DNA of 64,000 nt from Dendrolimus kikuchii (Eukaryota > Arthropoda > Insecta > Lepidoptera > Lasiocampidae). Numbering within the stretch: position 1 is the first letter of the stretch; every line of letters starts with the position of its first letter. This document shows, in pieces, positions 1-9,997 of this stretch. The stretch lies in contig JAHHIN020000030.1 of the NCBI GenBank assembly GCA_019925095.2, forward strand, positions 1,578,501 through 1,642,500, in the 5' to 3' direction. The notes under the pieces were generated by a model, which had not been told where the DNA came from, ran no database searches, and worked only from the letters and a program-made list of their open reading frames with translations. Position numbers and translations under genes: made by a program.

Positions 1-716
1 AGCGTTTCCGCTACGAAGTAAGGACACGATAAGCGTGGCAAAGGCTTTTGTAGATAATTTTATACTTCGATATGGCATACCTAGGGTCATAGCTACCGAT
101 CGAGGAACGGAGTTTACTTCAACAACTATGGAAGAAGTATGTAAATTATTACATATTAACTAAGTTACACTCGACTGCTTATCATCACCAATCTATAGGT
201 AGTTTGGAAAATATGCATAAACACCTTGCCGCCTTCTTAAGAATACAGTGTGATGGACACCCAGAGACATGGAGTCACTGGCTCCAGTACTGGTGTTTTG
301 CCTATAATACATCTGTTCACACATCTACAAAGTATACACCTTTCGAATTAGTATTCGGAAAGCAATGTAACATCCCTAGTAATTTAAGAGACAAAGTAGA
401 TCCATTATATAATCCTGATAATTATATGTTAGAATTAAGATATAGATTACAGATGTCGCAGAGAGATGCGAAACAACAATTGTTAAGTAATAAGTTGAAT
501 AGGAAATATAACTACGATAAGAATGTTAACAGTGTTAGTTATAGTAAAAATGAATTGATTTTAGTTAAGAATGAAACAGGAAATAAATTAACAGAAATAT
601 ATAAGGGACCATATTCAGTGATAGAAGATTTAAGAGCCAATGTAAAAATTGAAATAAATGGAAAATGTGACATTGTGCATAAAAATAGAACAAAACCTTT
701 TAACGATATAACCTAA
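1..716 (+). pseudogene. Ty3/gypsy-type integrase, decayed 3' part of a polyprotein
   Basis: Positions 2-163 read as an integrase core: an 'IATDRGTEFTS' block carries a catalytic Asp, followed by 'LLHIN' and a stop. From about 159 the frame shifts by one, and 'KLHSTAYHHQSIGSLENMHK' continues the same domain to the stop at 716. This part includes 'YNTSVHTSTKYTPFELVFGK' and a basic, SH3-like C-terminal tail ('IYKGPYSVIED'). This order is typical of Ty3/gypsy elements, not BEL/Pao. The single frameshift around 158-164 and the missing 5' part (outside the window) make it a relic. An ATG inside the downstream frame is not a true start. Confidence 0.8.
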
Positions 717-828
717 AACTTAATTTTTAATACAGTAGTAATAGTAAATTGTTTTTTTATATGTGTTTAATGTGTTAGGATAAGAAAAAAAATAATTAAT
801 TCTTTTTTTTTTTAAATAACCCCGGTGG

Positions 829-939
829 TGTAGTAGTGTATGTTAGTTATTAAGTACTTTTAGTCTGGATTAAACCGTTGTGCAACACAGACGTGCATTC
901 TTATTTACTCCCTCGAACCCCGCACACCGCAGTATAACA
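829..939 (+). repeat. Possible short 3' LTR of the gypsy-type relic
   Basis: About 110 bp after the integrase stop, after an AT-rich spacer and the purine/C-rich 'ccccggtgg', a block begins TGTAGTAG and ends TATAACA. It could be a short LTR with TGT...ACA ends. No second copy is in the window, so this rests on position and terminal bases only. Confidence 0.3.
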
Positions 940-1197
940 ATGTCCAAATAACAAAATATTGATAAGTGTTACGCGTCTCTAGCGCACTCCCCACGAGACT
1001 AATGCGAAATCCTTAAAGAAATTATAGCCCTTATTGCGTTTGAGACTAATTTGAAATTTGAATATCGAAGTTTGTTTTTTTGCTACATGAGACTACGTAT
1101 AGTGATGATAATCTGTACATATAACTCCGTGTCGATATCGATAAAACTACCTTTGATACAGTTAGTCGAAAATATGATTACGTTATACTAATAATGA

Positions 1198-1540
1198 CCC
1201 ATTTTTAGGGTTCTATTGTAAAATAAGGAACCCTTATAATTTCGTGGTGTCCGTCTGTCCATCTATTTTGCGAGATTAGGTCTACACTGCTGAAATTTGG
1301 TACATTTAACTGTAACCGATACTAGGAAAAATATTTAAATGCTCTGAGAGTTTTTTTAAGTACTGCTCCCACAACATAAAAAGTTACGATGGTAAAGAGT
1401 ACTGCTTTTATCCCATCGAATCGGTTATCGTTATATGTATTATTAATAGATTTAGATAAAAAAATCACGTAGAGTAATCATCTGCATTAGTTTGTTACAT
1501 TAAACAAAAATAATATAACTTGAATATACTTCTATATTTT
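1198..1540. repeat. Dispersed repeat debris with 'aaggaaccctta' motif
   Basis: AT-rich spacer between the gypsy relic and the THAP exon. The stretch with 'tttttagggttctattg', 'aaggaaccctta' and 'tccgtctgtcc' resembles a common lepidopteran dispersed repeat. No coding potential seen. The bases before it (940-1197) show nothing recognisable. Confidence 0.4.
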
Positions 1541-1544
1541 GCAG

Positions 1545-1917
1545 ATTTCCAAAAGATACTGTATTAAAAAAGAAGTGGACACAATCGTGCAAGAGAAAGC
1601 GAAATTGGGAACCTACTCGTACAAGCACTATTTGTTCTGTACATTTTGATCGGTCTCAATTCCAAAGTTTGGCTAATAAACGACGAAAATTGATAGATAA
1701 TGCAGTACCGACACTATTTTTATCAGATACCAAAAGTGAAACCCTAGAGGAAAGCCAACTTCCAGGAACTTCGCAATATGTACCATCCATTGTAAAAAAT
1801 GATGTAAATGTGGAGAGCAATATTGAATTAACTCCAAGGAAAAAGAAAATGAGAAAGAAAATTGAATTTCAGGCCAAAAAAATAAAAAGTTTCCAATCAA
1901 AAACTAGATATTTTTAG
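1545..1917 (+). CDS. THAP-domain zinc-finger protein, 3' exon fragment
   Basis: A splice acceptor (tattttgcag) precedes an open frame from 1546 to a TAG at 1917. It starts 'FPKDTVLKKKW', continues with 'NWEPTRTSTICSVHF', and closes with 'AVPTLF'. These are the conserved Trp, the C-x2-H pair and the AVPT(I/L)F box of the C2CH THAP DNA-binding domain. The N-terminal CxxxC half should lie in an upstream exon that I cannot find here. After the THAP box come about 65 residues of acidic then basic low-complexity sequence ending in a Lys-rich coiled segment. It could be a host transcription factor exon or a remnant of a THAP-bearing (P-element-like) transposase. No partner exon is visible, so it may be dead. 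Confidence 0.65.
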
Positions 1918-1934
1918 ATATACAAAATTAAAAT

Positions 1935-2215
1935 TAAATAATTAAAATTAACAAGTTGGCGATAGGCTAAATAAAACTTTAACAATACTCGTTGACACTT
2001 GACATCTTTGTCTTTCGTGATCACGGCCACTGAAAAGTGGCCGAAACGTCTGAAAAACCAAAATCAAATAAAATTACCGCGCTTAAAACCGTTAAAACGT
2101 AGTTTTATTATGTAACCTCGAGTCAAACCGTGATCATAGCTGCTGTATAGTAGCCGAAACGTTGGCAAAATAAATAAATATCGCGCTTAAAACTGTAAAT
2201 AACGTAGTTTTATTA
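1935..2215 (+). repeat. Dispersed repeat family A, two tandem units with a hairpin
   Basis: Two consecutive units share 'GTGATCA', a stem-loop, 'CCGAAACGT' and a 3' part with 'CGCGCTTAAAAC' and 'ACGTAGTTTTATTATG'. In unit 1 the stem GGCCACT/AGTGGCC is perfect and is capped by a GAAA loop at 2024-2041. In unit 2 (about 2130-2155) the arms are GCTGCT/AGTAGC. Other copies are at 43083-43285 (+), 44540-44765 (+), 36640-36860 (-) and a fragment at 44280-44345 (-). No coding region seen; probably the 3' end of a retroelement or a non-autonomous element. Confidence 0.75.
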
Positions 2216-2386
2216 TGTGTAATAGTCGCGAATTTCTAAGAAAATACTATAAAATAAACAAATTAAACTTATACTTTAGTTTTATTCCACTGTCATCATA
2301 TCTGTAGTATTCAAAATTATTATTCCTAGTAAAAATATCGACATTAAAGTATCGATATTTAACTATCCCTATGAAAATCACAGTTT

Positions 2387-2561
2387 TGTAAGCGTTATAA
2401 CTAGATGGCGCTATCTAATAATGGAACACGCTATTGTTTGTACAATACATATTTGATAACCTCTTTTGTACTTTTATAGTAATTCAGTTCAGTACAATTA
2501 ACCAGTACATCAAGTTAAGTGTTTTATTTAGTATCAGTGTTATCTTAGGTCATCTAGGACA
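2387..2561 (+). repeat. 5' LTR of BEL element 1
   Basis: TGT...ACA terminal repeat, nearly identical to 8911-9083. It contains the motif 'aactagatggcgc' shared with the LTR of the neighbouring element 2, which shows that the two families are related. Confidence 0.85.
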
Positions 2562-2709
2562 TATTTTGGTCCTACGGAGCTGGATAACCTCTTTTGTACT
2601 TTTATAGTAATTCAGTTCAGTACAATAAACCAGTACATCAAGTTAAGTGTTTTATTTAGTATCAGTGCATCTTAGGTCATCTAGGACATATTTTGGTCCT
2701 ACGGAGCTG
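2455..2709 (+). repeat. Tandem duplication of the 3' LTR half plus primer-binding site
   Basis: Copy 1 is 2455-2582 and copy 2 is 2583-2709 (128 and 127 bp), starting 'gataacctcttttgtac' and ending 'cggagctg'. Each copy carries the LTR end and the primer-binding site, so this element has two PBS sequences, beginning at 2567 and 2694. Confidence 0.9.
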
Positions 2710-3279
2710 GATATAAGCAAAGTGAAGTGAAGTGAAGTGTATTAGTGTAGTGTAGTGTAGTGAAGTGTCGCCCCCCCGTCGGGTTTACGGTGTACTCCTC
2801 TCCCTGTTGGATTGCCCCCCCCCACAGCCTCCGGATTGCAGTGCCCGCCCCCTCTATGAGATCGCAGCGCACCCCTCCCTCTGTCGGATTGCAGTGAGAA
2901 CAACACCTCCCCGTGGATTGTAGTGCACTCCCTAGAGTTAAATAGCCACACCAAAGGTCAATACATCGCTTCCGAGTTCCAGAGTTTACCTACTCTATTA
3001 TAAGAGGACTGTTCAGTGTTGTCAAAAAGTACATGTGATGTGAGGTCAATTTACCACGGTTTAAGCTCAATAAATTTAGATCAAACGTTCTTTAACTAAT
3101 GTGTGAACAAATAAAAGTGCAATCAAAAACTGTAAGTACAATTATTATAAAAAATATTTCTTTGAAGAAACCAGTTCTAGAAGCATTAATGAACTCTAAA
3201 TTAGTGTAATTAGTTATATTATATTTGGATCAAAATTATAGTTACTTTATAAGTTAAGCAAATATGGAAGCATTAATAA

Positions 3280-6200
3280 ATGTTAAAAAAAAATGTTCAA
3301 AAATCGATCGAAAGAGGATTAATTAATTTTAAAAAATGTCCTAAGGAGAGACTTACTTGTGATTATATAGAATCAAGGTTAGATAATTTAGAAAGAGATT
3401 GGGATCTGTTTAGACAAAATAACAATAAATTATGTGAAATAAGTAATCCTGAAGATTTATCTAAATCCGATTATGATAAACTTGAGATGTATGATGTTAC
3501 GGAAGAAGCATATCATAATTATAAGTCTCAAATGAAAAAATTGTTAAAAACTATGACATCAGTTACAACTCTGTTAGAGAACAGTCGAGACAGTATGCAA
3601 AGTAGTTGTTCACAGTTAGTTAAGCTTCCGAAAATAACAATTCCGGTATTTTCCGGTAAATACAGTGAATGGATAACTTTTCGTGATTTATTTGTAGCCC
3701 TAGTTCATAAAAATTCATCACTCACCGATGTACAAAAATTGCATTATCTTAAAGGTCACGTAAGTGGAGAAGCTGAACAATTGATCAGATATACTCCACT
3801 AACTGAAGCTAACTATTTGCATTGCTGGTCTCAGTTGGAGAAACGATATGATAATAAACGTTATCTTTCTAATTGTATTTTAAAAAGATTATTTGGTCAG
3901 CGGCGTATCATTACAGAATCCTCAACTGCATTTAAAGAACTCCTTGATACTACCACAGATTGCTTAAATGCTTTAAAAAATCTTGATATTGATGTGACCA
4001 CATGGGATATCATTATTATTCACGTTATTACGTACAAATTAGACATGGAAACACGAAAACAATGGGAACTTAATGTCTCGAATAATAATTGTAATAACTT
4101 ACCAACTTTCGAAGAATTCAAATTATTTTTAGAAAATAGATTCCGTGCCTTTGAATGTCTGGAGCCTAAAAGACCACAAGTTGCTGGCACTAGTTTTTCG
4201 CAAAACCAAAGTAAATCATTTTTAGCCAATAATAAAAATAATAACAACCCCTTACCTTGCGAGTTCTGTTCTGATATTCACAAGTTGTGTTTTTGTAAAT
4301 TGTTTTCGAAACAAAATCTTGAGTTTCGTCGAGAGTTTGTGTCTAAAAATAAATTATGTTTTAACTGTTTAGGCAGAAACCATACAGTTTATGAATGTAA
4401 TATAAAGGCCTCATGTCGATTATGTAACAAAAGACATCATTCATTATTGCATCAAGGCGTCACTAATGAAACTCCAGATGATACAATTGCCAGTAATTTG
4501 AATACAATCGAAGAACCCGATCCTTTCACAGAAACAAATCCTTTAGTGTCTTGCTTAGCTACAAATAAACTCAAAAAATCAAAACAAGTATTATTAGCAA
4601 CTGCATTACTAAAAGCGAAATCTATAACGGGAGAACTACATGTAGTTCGCGCTTTGATAGATCAAGGGTCACAGGCTTGTTTTATAACTGAAGCAATGGT
4701 TCAATATCTACGTTTAAAAAGGATTCCAGTCAAGGGTACAGTGACAGGGCTGGGTAATAACAAAACGATTTCAACAAAATATATAGTTCATTTACTCATT
4801 GAATCAAGAACAGATCCTGAGTTCAAACTGACAGTGAAAGCATATGTTATAAGAAATATTACATCATATATTCCTGAGCAAAACATAGACATAATAAATT
4901 GGGCTGAAATAAATACTCTTCTACTGGCAGATCCTTATTTCGGCAAACCTAATAAAATAGATGTTTTGTTAGGTGCTGACGTTTACAGCTCAATAATAAA
5001 GGAAGGGTTGAAAAAAAGCCCACCTGGAACTTTAATTGCACAAAATACAGCTTTGGGGTGGATAATTTCTGGTGTAGTTCCTGATTCTCCTAAGGAATTA
5101 TCAAGCACAGAAACGGTAGAAATAAATGTTATGCATGCACAAATCAATAATGACGAAATGTTGAAAAGGTTTTGGGAAATAGAAGAACATAATAACTGTA
5201 AAAAAATACTTAGTGATGAAGAACAAAGGTGTGAGAATATATATGCTCAAACAACTAGAAGAACACATGAAGGCAGGTATGTTGTGAAATTACCTTTCCG
5301 TGAAGAAAATCCAGCATGTAAATATGGACGATCTAGAGAAATCGCAGAAATACGGCTCAAATCATTAGAAAAAAGACTGTCTAAAAACGACAGTCTCAGA
5401 AACAATTACCATGAAGTTATTGATGAATATTTACAATTAGGGCATATGAGACTTTTAACTAAAAATGATAATAAAAAGGATGAGGCAGTATATTTACCCC
5501 ACCACGCTGTAATTCGAAATGATAAAACTACATCAAAGGTTCGAGTAGTTTTCAACGCTTCTGAAAGAAATATGAAGGGAGTTTCACTAAATGATACACT
5601 TATGGTTGGTCCAACATTGCAAGCAGATTTAAGACATATAGTTATGAAATGGCGTGTTTATCCTATTGCATTAGTGGCTGATATAATTAAAATGTATCGT
5701 CAAGTTCAAATTTCAGAGGAAGACACTGTTTTTCAAAGAATATTATGGCGTAGTACTCCTGACAAAAATATAGATGATTATGAATTATTAACAGTTACAT
5801 TTGGAACAGCAGCTGCTCCATATTTAGCAGTCAGAACTCTACATCAACTTGCATATGATGGAAAAGAAAAATATCCGTTAGCGGCAGAAAAGGTTTTAAA
5901 CAGCTTTTACATGGATGATTTGATGACTGGAAGTTATAATGTCAACGATGCGGTAGAGCTATATAAACAAATGACTGGTCTATTGAATGAAGGAGGATTT
6001 ACTCTACAAAAATGGAATAGTAACAGTAAAGAATTAATAAAAAAAATAACTTTATTAACAAATCAGAATAAGAAAATGAAAACTAAGAGCTGTGACAATA
6101 AAGAGAATATATCTAATACAGAGTGTGATATATCAATTAATGAAGACACAAATCAAATTAAGGTTGAAATTCAAGAAGATACAAACGTAAAAATCTTAGG

Positions 6201-8520
6201 ACTTACGTGGAATCGCAAAAATGACTCTTTTAATTATACAGTTACTCTTTCTCCATCAATCATTCCTGTTACAAAAAGAATAATATTAGCAGACATTTCT
6301 CGTCTATTCGACCCATTAGGATGGATAGCACCGACTATAGTATTAGCCAAAATTTTCATACAAAAATTATGGCTAACAGGTCTGGGGTGGGATGAAATTC
6401 TACCGGATACATTGATAAGTGAATGGGAAACTTATCGTTCAGAATTACAACAACTTACTAAAATTCAAATTCCTCGGTGGTTAAAGTTAACATCCAATGA
6501 TAAAATCATAGAGTTACATGGCTTTTGCGATGCATCCAGTTCAGCCTACGCAGCTGTAGTGTATGTACGAATAATTGGAGCATCAGACGATATTAACGTA
6601 TCATTACTTGTTGCTAGAACAAGAGTAGCTCCAATTAAGCAAATAAGTATACCTAGACTTGAATTATGTGGAGCTGTAATATTAGCTAAATTATTAATTG
6701 AAACTGCAGAACTCCTAAATATTCCAAAAAATAATCTAAGAGCTTGGACTGACTCAACAGTTGTTCTAGGGTGGTTAAATAGCCATCCAAGTAGATGGAA
6801 AACCTTTGTAGCAAACCGTGTTTCAGAAATCTTAACATGCTTAAGTTCATCACAATGGTTCTATATTAGTTCAAAGCAGAATCCAGCTGATTCTGCTTCA
6901 AGAGGTATTTCACCTGCACTATTATTAAAAAATACTCTATGGTTTAATGGACCCGAGTTTTTAAAGGATCCCCATATTCTTTATACCAAACCTAAAGATC
7001 TTAGCATTAATTTAGAACAATCAATTAAATCTCATCTGTCTACATTTCCACGTGAAGATTTTTTCAGTAAGTTTTCATCTTTTCAAAAAATGCTCAGAGT
7101 CATTGCTTACTGTCGCAGATTTCTAAAACCAAACAATTTAGAAAGGACTCCTTACATTTTGAAAACAGAACTAGACGCAGCATTACTATGTTGTATTAAA
7201 AAGGTACAGAAGGACGAATTCGAGTCTGAATACAAACAATTGCAGGAAAAAGAATTTATACAAACGAAGGGTAGCAAACTAAAATCTCTTTGTCCGTATC
7301 TCGATATAAATGGTATTATGCGTGTAATGGGTAGACTGCACAAAGCTCAATTAGAAGAAGATACTAAACATCCTATAGTTCTACCAAATTCATCACAATT
7401 TACAAAATTATTGATTGCTGACGCTCACATCAAAACTTTACACGGAGGACCTCAAGTTATGTTAAATTTTTTAAGATCAGCATATTGGATTATTGGCGCT
7501 AGAAATCTAATAAAACAACAAGTACATAAATGTGTCACTTGTGTTAAACTTAATGCTAGTTTCAGAACGCAATTGATGGGATCTCTACCATTAGTTAGAT
7601 GCACACCAGCACGGCCATTTTTACATAGTGGAGTCGATTATGCCGGCCCTATCAATATTAAAACTACAAAAGGAAGAGGACACCGTTCCCACAAGGGTTA
7701 TATTTGCCTCTTTGTGTGTATGGCCACCCGCGCCGTACATTTAGAACCCGTAAGTGATATGACGACACAAGCCTTTTTAGCTGCGTTTAGAAGGTTTGTA
7801 TCAAGACGGGGACATTGTTCACAACTTTGGAGTGATAATGGCACTACATTTATAGGTGCAAATAAGGACTTGAAGCAATTAGCGTCAATCCAAAGTTCAT
7901 TAGCTGAAAACTTAGAGGCTAAGGGTACAGAATGGCATTTTATACCACCGCATTCTCCCAATTTTGGTGGTATCTGGGAAGCAGGGATAAAATCCACTAA
8001 GTTTCACCTTAAACGAACTATTGGCGATTCTTGTTTGACGTATGAAGAAATTAGTACACTTTTGTCTCAAGTTGAAGCCTGCTTAAACTCTAGGCCAATA
8101 AATGTTATTAGTAATTCTGATCCTAGCGAATTACTGCCTTTGACTCCAGGACATTTCTTGATTGGAGAACCACTAGTTGCAGTACCAGACTATAACTACG
8201 AAAATTCCAACATAAATTCATTAACTCGATGGCAATTCATTCAAAAAACCTTACAAATCTTTTGGAGACGTTGGTCAAATGAATATCTAAACAGTTTTTT
8301 GAATCGAACTAAATGGACATCCAAGTTACCAGAACCAAATGTAGGTGATGTAGTTATAATTAAGGATGATAATATACCACCTGGGCGTTGGCTATTAGGT
8401 CGTATTATCAATAAACATCCTGGTCACGATGGAGTGACTCGTGTAGTCACACTACGTACAAAAGGTTCTACTATTCGTAGACCAACGTCAAAAATTTGTA
8501 CCCTTCCAGTAAATGATTAA
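3280..8520 (+). CDS. BEL/Pao gag-pol polyprotein, element 1
   Basis: Intact frame of 1746 residues. Order: gag-like region (DUF1759 type, about residues 110-290), Cys/His knuckles (about 327-390, 'CFNCLGRNH'), aspartic protease (DUF1758 type, 'ALIDQGSQ', about 457), reverse transcriptase (YMDD about 877-880), RNase H ('HGFCDAS', about 1080; 'TDSTVVLGWL'), integrase HHCC zinc motif (about 1385-1425), integrase core Asp-Asp-Glu ('GVDYAGP', 'SDNGTTF', 'WEAGIK', about 1450-1570), and a C-terminal DUF5641-like basic tail. The protease has D-Q-G where many aspartic proteases have D-S/T-G; element 2 has the same. The start used is the ATG at 3280. An ATG at 3264 is one base out of frame across an A9 run, and dropping one A would add about five residues resembling the start of element 2. 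Confidence 0.93.
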   Translation: MLKKNVQKSIERGLINFKKCPKERLTCDYIESRLDNLERDWDLFRQNNNKLCEISNPEDLSKSDYDKLEMYDVTEEAYHNYKSQMKKLLKTMTSVTTLLENSRDSMQSSCSQLVKLPKITIPVFSGKYSEWITFRDLFVALVHKNSSLTDVQKLHYLKGHVSGEAEQLIRYTPLTEANYLHCWSQLEKRYDNKRYLSNCILKRLFGQRRIITESSTAFKELLDTTTDCLNALKNLDIDVTTWDIIIIHVITYKLDMETRKQWELNVSNNNCNNLPTFEEFKLFLENRFRAFECLEPKRPQVAGTSFSQNQSKSFLANNKNNNNPLPCEFCSDIHKLCFCKLFSKQNLEFRREFVSKNKLCFNCLGRNHTVYECNIKASCRLCNKRHHSLLHQGVTNETPDDTIASNLNTIEEPDPFTETNPLVSCLATNKLKKSKQVLLATALLKAKSITGELHVVRALIDQGSQACFITEAMVQYLRLKRIPVKGTVTGLGNNKTISTKYIVHLLIESRTDPEFKLTVKAYVIRNITSYIPEQNIDIINWAEINTLLLADPYFGKPNKIDVLLGADVYSSIIKEGLKKSPPGTLIAQNTALGWIISGVVPDSPKELSSTETVEINVMHAQINNDEMLKRFWEIEEHNNCKKILSDEEQRCENIYAQTTRRTHEGRYVVKLPFREENPACKYGRSREIAEIRLKSLEKRLSKNDSLRNNYHEVIDEYLQLGHMRLLTKNDNKKDEAVYLPHHAVIRNDKTTSKVRVVFNASERNMKGVSLNDTLMVGPTLQADLRHIVMKWRVYPIALVADIIKMYRQVQISEEDTVFQRILWRSTPDKNIDDYELLTVTFGTAAAPYLAVRTLHQLAYDGKEKYPLAAEKVLNSFYMDDLMTGSYNVNDAVELYKQMTGLLNEGGFTLQKWNSNSKELIKKITLLTNQNKKMKTKSCDNKENISNTECDISINEDTNQIKVEIQEDTNVKILGLTWNRKNDSFNYTVTLSPSIIPVTKRIILADISRLFDPLGWIAPTIVLAKIFIQKLWLTGLGWDEILPDTLISEWETYRSELQQLTKIQIPRWLKLTSNDKIIELHGFCDASSSAYAAVVYVRIIGASDDINVSLLVARTRVAPIKQISIPRLELCGAVILAKLLIETAELLNIPKNNLRAWTDSTVVLGWLNSHPSRWKTFVANRVSEILTCLSSSQWFYISSKQNPADSASRGISPALLLKNTLWFNGPEFLKDPHILYTKPKDLSINLEQSIKSHLSTFPREDFFSKFSSFQKMLRVIAYCRRFLKPNNLERTPYILKTELDAALLCCIKKVQKDEFESEYKQLQEKEFIQTKGSKLKSLCPYLDINGIMRVMGRLHKAQLEEDTKHPIVLPNSSQFTKLLIADAHIKTLHGGPQVMLNFLRSAYWIIGARNLIKQQVHKCVTCVKLNASFRTQLMGSLPLVRCTPARPFLHSGVDYAGPINIKTTKGRGHRSHKGYICLFVCMATRAVHLEPVSDMTTQAFLAAFRRFVSRRGHCSQLWSDNGTTFIGANKDLKQLASIQSSLAENLEAKGTEWHFIPPHSPNFGGIWEAGIKSTKFHLKRTIGDSCLTYEEISTLLSQVEACLNSRPINVISNSDPSELLPLTPGHFLIGEPLVAVPDYNYENSNINSLTRWQFIQKTLQIFWRRWSNEYLNSFLNRTKWTSKLPEPNVGDVVIIKDDNIPPGRWLLGRIINKHPGHDGVTRVVTLRTKGSTIRRPTSKICTLPVND

Positions 8521-8910
8521 TTTGTAAAATGATTAAATATTTGTATGTTTAAACTTAAATACTTAAGATTAGAATTTAAGCAAGTAATTCTACATTTTTG
8601 TTAATTTCTAAGTTCTAGTGTTAAAAGTTCACCTCGATATTACTACATTATGTTAATATTTCACATATTTACTTTAAATTTGTTTTGTTATTATAATGTC
8701 TCTGTGGGTAGAAGATTGATTCAAATTCATAGTTACCATTCAATATATCGATAGTAGCATCAATACTTTAATTGAAACAAATAATTATTTATGTTTAAGA
8801 AAATTGTTTAGTAGTTGTGTTCTGTACGACACCACCACAATACATGTTTGTTTAAGTACATTTTGCCACTAAATGTCCTTGGCGGGCCGCATGTCGCAGA
8901 TGGCATTAGT

Positions 8911-9083
8911 TGTAAGCGTTATAACTAGATGGCGCTATCTAATAATGGAACACGCTATTGTTTGTACAATACATTTTGATAACCTCTTTTGTACTTTTAT
9001 AGTAATTCAGTTCAGTACAATAAACCAGTACATCAAGTTAAGTGTTTTATTTAGTATCAGTGCATCTTAGGTCATCTAGGACA
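8911..9083 (+). repeat. 3' LTR of BEL element 1
   Basis: Complete TGT...ACA copy of the 5' LTR, joined directly to LTR sequence of element 2. The 390 bp before it (8521-8910) are 3' untranslated sequence of the element with no gene. Confidence 0.85.
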
Positions 9084-9245
9084 AGTACATCGCGGTATGG
9101 TGTGCATTATTTACGTGCATGACCCGGGTGTATTTGTTTTGGTTGTTGTTGACACTCACTGCAATAAATTTTCTTTGAGATCTATATGTTTATAATTTTA
9201 TTATATCGTATAGAGAATCCCCTCTCTCCCAGGACTGATTATACA
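9084..9245 (+). repeat. Truncated 5' LTR of BEL element 2
   Basis: Matches the 3' LTR from 'acatcgcggtatggtgtgc' onward and continues past the point where the 3' copy stops, to TATACA. It contains a possible polyadenylation signal, 'caataaattttc'. Confidence 0.8.
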
Positions 9246-9997
9246 ATTTTTGGTCCTTGCTTGAGTCGGATACGGATTAAATCAAAGAGCGTTTTTGATA
9301 AGTCCTGGGTGGTTAAGGACTTGGTTCCGGGGGTACGGTGAAGAGCCGTTTGGAACCTACTAGCAAGAGGGAAGCTCAGTACCAGGCGGGGTACTGATCA
9401 GCAGACCATCGGATACCTGCAGGAGGGCAGTGGTCGGAGGGAGGAGCAGAGTTGTGACCAGGAGGGGTCCAACCAATCAGGTAGCAGCAGGGGGTGCGGC
9501 GAAGGCGTGACATCATCATCAAGCGGCCAAGTGCGTGGTCGTTGTGACGTCATTGAGCGGCTAAGTGCGTGTAAATTTTGACGTCATTAAGTGGCTAAGT
9601 GCGTGTGCGTCGTGACGTCATCCAGTAGTAAAGTGTGTGTCATCCGTGGAATAAACTGTAAGTACTTTAATATTATTAGTGGTTAAAGTTAGTCAATTTT
9701 GAACTTTAAATTCATTTGTTTATGGACTTAGAATAATTTTATCAATTTGTCACTTGTAAAATTTTAGAGTTAATTTTAGGACTTAGAATAGTTTTAAGAA
9801 TTTGGTTCAGACGGGGAACCTATGCCCAATTTTTTTTTTGATGTCGTGTTATTTCAAACACTTAGAATATTTTTGAAGAAAATTTACTTGTAGTTTGGGA
9901 CTTAGAAAAGTTTTAAGAATTTTTGTCATTGAAACTTTTAACTAATTGAAATTGAACGGTTATTGTAAATTTGGAGTTAGTTTATTTTTCTTTTACT

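Larger units (their letters stand above)
2387..9083 (+). mobile_element. BEL/Pao LTR retrotransposon 1
   Basis: The 5' LTR (2387-2561) and 3' LTR (8911-9083) both start TGTAAGCGTTATAACTAG and end CTAGGACA. A primer-binding site (TGGTCCTACGGAGC...) follows the 5' LTR within a few bases, and one polyprotein frame lies between the LTRs. No 5-bp target duplication is seen: the left flank is 'agttt', and the right flank is a truncated LTR of the next element. The interior 2712-3279 holds no gene; it contains an (AGTG)n run and a C/G-rich leader. Confidence 0.92.

Noticed and set aside
8521..8910. Envelope gene downstream of BEL element 1 pol
   Set aside because: Only 390 bp of AT-rich sequence with no substantial frame before the 3' LTR.
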